Shown piece after piece: positions 5,593-8,056 of a stretch of 8,056 bases of DNA. The first letter of the stretch is position 1. Every line of letters starts with the position of its first letter. This stretch comes from Methanobacteriaceae archaeon (GTDB lineage: Archaea; Methanobacteriota; Methanobacteria; Methanobacteriales; Methanobacteriaceae), in contig JAUXXK010000035.1 in the NCBI GenBank assembly GCA_030681145.1, positions 1 through 8,056 of the forward strand, written 5' to 3'. A program made the position numbers and the translations under genes. Below the pieces are notes generated by a model. That model ran no database searches, was not told the origin of the DNA, and worked only from the letters and a program-made list of their open reading frames with translations.

Positions 5593-6894
5593 ATGATCTG
5601 GAATCAAGAAGCCGAATGCATGCCATTAAAAGAAAAAGAAAAATTACAGCTAAATTTATTAAAAAAAGTAGTTGAAAGAGCCTACGAAAATGTTCCTTAT
5701 TATAAAAATCTTTTTGACAACTTAAAATTAAAACCAGACGATATTAAAAGTCTAAAAGATATAGAAAAACTTCCTTTTACGACAAAAAGTGACCTTAGAG
5801 ATGCATATCCATTTGGAATGTTTGCAGTTCCAGAAGAAGAAATTATAGAAGTACATACTTCTTCCGGAACTACAGGTAAACCCACCGTGTCAGGATATAC
5901 TATTAAAGATCTGAAAATTTGGGGTGAAGTAATGGGAAGGGCCCTTACTATGGCAGGTGCTGGTAAAAAGGATAAAATACAAAATTGTTATGGTTATGGA
6001 TTATTTACCGGAGGATTAGGAGTTCATTATGGAACTCAAACCATAGGGGCCACAGTAATTCCAATTTCTGCTGGTAACACCCAGCGCCAGATTGAGATTA
6101 TGGAAGACTTTAAAACCAGTATAATAACATGTACGCCTTCTTATGCACTTTATCTATCAGAAGTACTGGAAAAAAATGATGTGGATATAAAAAATCTTAA
6201 TTTGAAAGCTGGTGTTTTTGGGGCAGAAATGTGGACCGAAGAAATGAGAAAAACCATAGAAGAACGTTTAAATATCTCTGCATTGAATATTTACGGGCTA
6301 ACAGAAATAATAGGCCCGGGTGTAGCCCAAGAATGCGAAGAAAAGAATGGATTACACATTTTTGAAGACCATTTTTATCCAGAAATTATAGACCCCAATA
6401 CTAAAGAAACGCTTGGAGAAGGTGAAAGGGGTGAACTAGTTTTAACCACGCTAACCCGAGATGGGATGCCCATTATAAGATTTCGAACAAAAGATATAAC
6501 TGCTCTTAGAAAAGAAAAATGTGGTTGTGGTCGTACCATTGTGAGAATGGATAGAATTACCGGTAGAACAGATGATATGTTAAAAATACGTGGCGTTATT
6601 GTGTTTCCATCGCAAATTGAAAGGGCTCTTTTAAAAATTGAAGGTTTGCAACCACAATATCAAATCATCGTTACTCGCCCTGGGCATCTGGATGAACTGG
6701 AAGTTCAGGTTGAAGCCTCATCAAACCTATTTTCTGATGAAGTAAAACATGTAGAAGAAGTAAAGAAGATGATTGAATCGCGTATTAATAATGAAATTGG
6801 ATTAAGAGTAAATGTAACCTTGGTTGAACCAGAAAGTCTTCCTCGAAGTGAAGGTAAAGCCATACGTGTTTTAGATAAAAGAGATTTTTCTTGA
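5593..6894 (+). CDS. paaK: Phenylacetate-CoA ligase family (aryl-acid:CoA ligase, AMP-forming)
   Basis: A 433-residue adenylate-forming enzyme of the PaaK family, which activates phenylacetate or a related arylacetate with ATP to an acyl-adenylate and then a CoA thioester. Seen in order: N-terminal MIWNQEAECM, typical of archaeal PaaK; the phosphate-binding loop HTSSGTTGKPT (88-98); IYGLTE (233-238); RFRTKDIT (296-303); a KCGCGR patch (309-314) usual in the family; the hinge and C-terminal domain start RTDDMLKIRG (325-334); and the catalytic lysine region RSEGKAIRV (418-426). ATG 5593 is preferred over GTG 5584 because the bases of that GTG form a GTGAT ribosome site four bases upstream of ATG. 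It precedes an ACT-domain gene and faces iorB, the classic archaeal set for aryl-acid salvage into aromatic amino acids. The exact acid (phenyl-, indole- or hydroxyphenylacetate) is not determined. Confidence 0.92.
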   Translation: MIWNQEAECMPLKEKEKLQLNLLKKVVERAYENVPYYKNLFDNLKLKPDDIKSLKDIEKLPFTTKSDLRDAYPFGMFAVPEEEIIEVHTSSGTTGKPTVSGYTIKDLKIWGEVMGRALTMAGAGKKDKIQNCYGYGLFTGGLGVHYGTQTIGATVIPISAGNTQRQIEIMEDFKTSIITCTPSYALYLSEVLEKNDVDIKNLNLKAGVFGAEMWTEEMRKTIEERLNISALNIYGLTEIIGPGVAQECEEKNGLHIFEDHFYPEIIDPNTKETLGEGERGELVLTTLTRDGMPIIRFRTKDITALRKEKCGCGRTIVRMDRITGRTDDMLKIRGVIVFPSQIERALLKIEGLQPQYQIIVTRPGHLDELEVQVEASSNLFSDEVKHVEEVKKMIESRINNEIGLRVNVTLVEPESLPRSEGKAIRVLDKRDFS

Positions 6895-6955
6895 AATTAT
6901 TATCTTTTTAGCTGAGATATTAAAAAAAAGTATTAAAAAATAAAGAGGAGATTAA

Positions 6956-7387
6956 ATGAAATTAAAACAAATTTCAATATTTCTAGAAAATAAAGAAGGA
7001 CGGTTAAAAAAAGCCATAAACATTCTTTCCCAAGCCAATATAAATATCAGGGCTCTTTCCATAGCAGACACATCTGAATTTGGCATTTTACGATTAATTG
7101 TTCAAGACTCTGAAAAAGCTCAAAAAAAATTGGAAAAAAACAAATTTGTGGTTAAAGTCAATGAAGTAATAGCCGTAGAAGTTCCAGATCAACCTGGTGG
7201 TCTTGACAGTATATTAGAAATATTATATGATTCTAAAATCAATGTGGAATATCTTTACGCCTTTGTAGAAAAAAATGAAGATAAAGCTATAGTGGTAATA
7301 AAAACTGAAAACATTGATGATGGAATTAATGCGCTGGAGAATAAAAATATTAGATTACTGTCTTCTGAAGATGTTAACCTCATTTAA
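6956..7387 (+). CDS. Tandem ACT-domain regulatory protein
   Basis: A 143-residue protein built from two ACT domains and nothing else. Domain 1 spans about 3-68, with the ligand-loop glycine at ENKEGRL (11-17). Domain 2 spans about 72-140, with PDQPGGL (77-83). ACT domains bind small ligands, usually amino acids, at domain interfaces. Stand-alone tandem ACT proteins beside phenylacetate-CoA ligase and IOR genes are widespread in archaea, so sensing of an aromatic amino acid is inferred from context. It starts 61 bases after paaK, behind a good GAGGAGAT ribosome site. No strong T-tract intervenes, so the two are probably co-transcribed. No DNA-binding or catalytic domain is present, so it would have to act on a partner protein such as the ligase. 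Confidence 0.9.
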   Translation: MKLKQISIFLENKEGRLKKAINILSQANINIRALSIADTSEFGILRLIVQDSEKAQKKLEKNKFVVKVNEVIAVEVPDQPGGLDSILEILYDSKINVEYLYAFVEKNEDKAIVVIKTENIDDGINALENKNIRLLSSEDVNLI

Positions 7388-7404
7388 TTTTTTTAAAATG
7401 AATA

Positions 7405-7431
7405 AAATAAAATATTGTTTCCATTTTATTT
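7405..7431. repeat. 9-bp inverted repeat after the ACT gene
   Basis: AAATAAAAT (7405-7413) and ATTTTATTT (7423-7431) are perfect reverse complements around a 9-base loop, 17 bases past the ACT stop codon. All stem pairs are A-T, so the hairpin is weak. A T-run just before it (7388-7394) could terminate plus-strand transcripts. Confidence 0.4.
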
Positions 7432-7447
7432 AATGGATAAAATAAAA

Positions 7448-7473
7448 AAATAATTAAATTCATTTAATTATTT
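7448..7473. terminator. 12-bp palindrome in the ACT/iorB convergent spacer
   Basis: AAATAATTAAAT (7448-7459) and ATTTAATTATTT (7462-7473) are perfect 12-base arms around a two-base centre. It lies midway between two converging genes and is T-rich at the end of each arm on both strands. The T-run following on the minus strand (seven T from 7450 to 7444) comes just after the palindrome in the direction iorB is read, which fits bidirectional termination. Confidence 0.5.
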
Positions 7474-7497
7474 ACCAGAAAATGGTGTCACTCACAA

Positions 7498-8056
7498 TTA
7501 TTTAACTCCATTAGCGGATTTAACAAATCTAACCCCGCTTTCAAATGCATTCATATTAATTGAAATACTTTTTTCAGGTAAGTTATTCCGCATAGAAGTT
7601 AAAATAGATTTTTTGTCTATGGGAAATTTAAAAACTGCTGTAGCAGCACCTAACATCACCATATTGAGTGAAAGAACATGGCCTGCCTCTCGAGCCATGC
7701 TTTCTGCATCTAATGCAAATACATTATCCGATATGAATTTCAAATTAGAAGTAATATCTTCCAAGTCAGGATAGGGAAATTTGCTGGCCGAAATATTAAA
7801 TGGCATAATGGAAGAAGTATTGAAAATAATGGTAGTGTTTTTATTAGCCTTTGGAGAGGCACGAAGAGCTTCCAAAGGTTCAAATGCCAGCAAAAGATCT
7901 GCTTCACCTTCAGGAATTATGGAACTCTTAGAGTCCCCAATTTTAAGTTCAGTTGAAACCGCGCCTCCCCTTTGGGCCATTCCGTGAATTTCACTCATGG
8001 CCACCTTTTTTTGTTCAAAAATAGCTGCTTCTCCAATAACAATAGATGTTTTTATT
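7498..8056 (-). CDS. iorB: Indolepyruvate:ferredoxin oxidoreductase, beta subunit (5' end outside the window)
   Basis: The frame is open from the window edge to TAA at 7500-7498, giving 185 visible residues. IOR decarboxylates aryl pyruvates (indolepyruvate, phenylpyruvate) to aryl-acetyl-CoA with ferredoxin reduction, or runs in reverse for biosynthesis. IorB pairs with the thiamine-diphosphate and Fe-S subunit IorA. The key signature is SEIHGMAQRGG followed by AVSTE (visible residues 21-36). It is preceded by IVIGEAA, matching the helix after the N-terminal GVGGQG loop, which would lie just outside. The family is about 190-200 residues, so only some 10-15 are missing. GTG at 8004 would give an apparent shorter protein, but conserved sequence continues upstream of it, so it is not the start. 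The gene converges on the paaK-ACT pair with 110 bases between; iorA may lie beyond the edge. Confidence 0.92.
   Translation of the reverse strand, partial: IKTSIVIGEAAIFEQKKVAMSEIHGMAQRGGAVSTELKIGDSKSSIIPEGEADLLLAFEPLEALRASPKANKNTTIIFNTSSIMPFNISASKFPYPDLEDITSNLKFISDNVFALDAESMAREAGHVLSLNMVMLGAATAVFKFPIDKKSILTSMRNNLPEKSISINMNAFESGVRFVKSANGVK

Noticed and set aside
7781..7987. Plus-strand open frame antisense to iorB
   Set aside because: The opposite strand carries the clear IorB sequence in this interval; no separate support.
7498..8004. A complete IorB starting at GTG 8004
   Set aside because: The frame stays open to the window edge and encodes conserved IorB sequence before 8004, so the gene is cut by the window and not short.
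1..8056. CRISPR array, tRNA, rRNA, insertion sequence or attachment site
   Set aside because: No regularly spaced repeats, cloverleaf-like segments, transposase-like frames or flanking duplications were seen on reading the window.

Overview
The window looks like chromosome of a low-GC methanogenic archaeon, most likely Methanobacterium or a close relative in Methanobacteriales. This is inferred from protein style, very AT-rich spacers, archaeal TATA-like boxes, oligo-T tracts after genes in place of bacterial terminators, and strong Shine-Dalgarno sites. Several genes carry GTGAT or GGTG at the same short distance from the start codon. No mobile element, phage gene, CRISPR array, rRNA or tRNA was seen.

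Layout. Bases 1-116 hold the 3' end of a plus-strand MoaB/MogA-type molybdopterin gene. A run of minus-strand genes then covers 187-5332. Read 5' to 3' along the minus strand, it contains: a decayed copy of a small symporter-accessory gene (5149-5332); sodium:solute symporter copy 2 (3496-5079); an intact small accessory gene (3074-3268); symporter copy 1 (1373-2956); a PRC-barrel protein (1023-1256); an eight-cysteine zinc-finger protein of 50 residues (702-854); and pyrE, orotate phosphoribosyltransferase (187-735). The zinc-finger gene overlaps the start of pyrE by 34 bases. Divergent from the symporters, on the plus strand, are a phenylacetate-CoA ligase-type enzyme (5593-6894) and a tandem ACT-domain protein (6956-7387). 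Facing them on the minus strand is iorB, the indolepyruvate:ferredoxin oxidoreductase beta subunit (7498 to beyond the end).

How the genes fit together. Aryl-CoA ligase, ACT sensor and IOR are the known parts of an archaeal route that salvages arylacetates into aromatic amino acids: acid to aryl-CoA, then reductive carboxylation to the aryl-pyruvate. The two symporters next to them are candidates for uptake of the organic acid, but their substrate cannot be read from the sequence. PyrE serves pyrimidine synthesis and MoaB serves molybdopterin/tungstopterin synthesis; neither is obviously linked to the rest.

Most notable is the duplicated unit [promoter, small accessory protein, symporter]. 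Both symporters are intact at 527 residues, but the accessory gene in front of copy 2 has lost its start codon and reading frame. A second point is the small zinc-finger gene, which starts at GTG and overlaps pyrE, so it is easy to miss.
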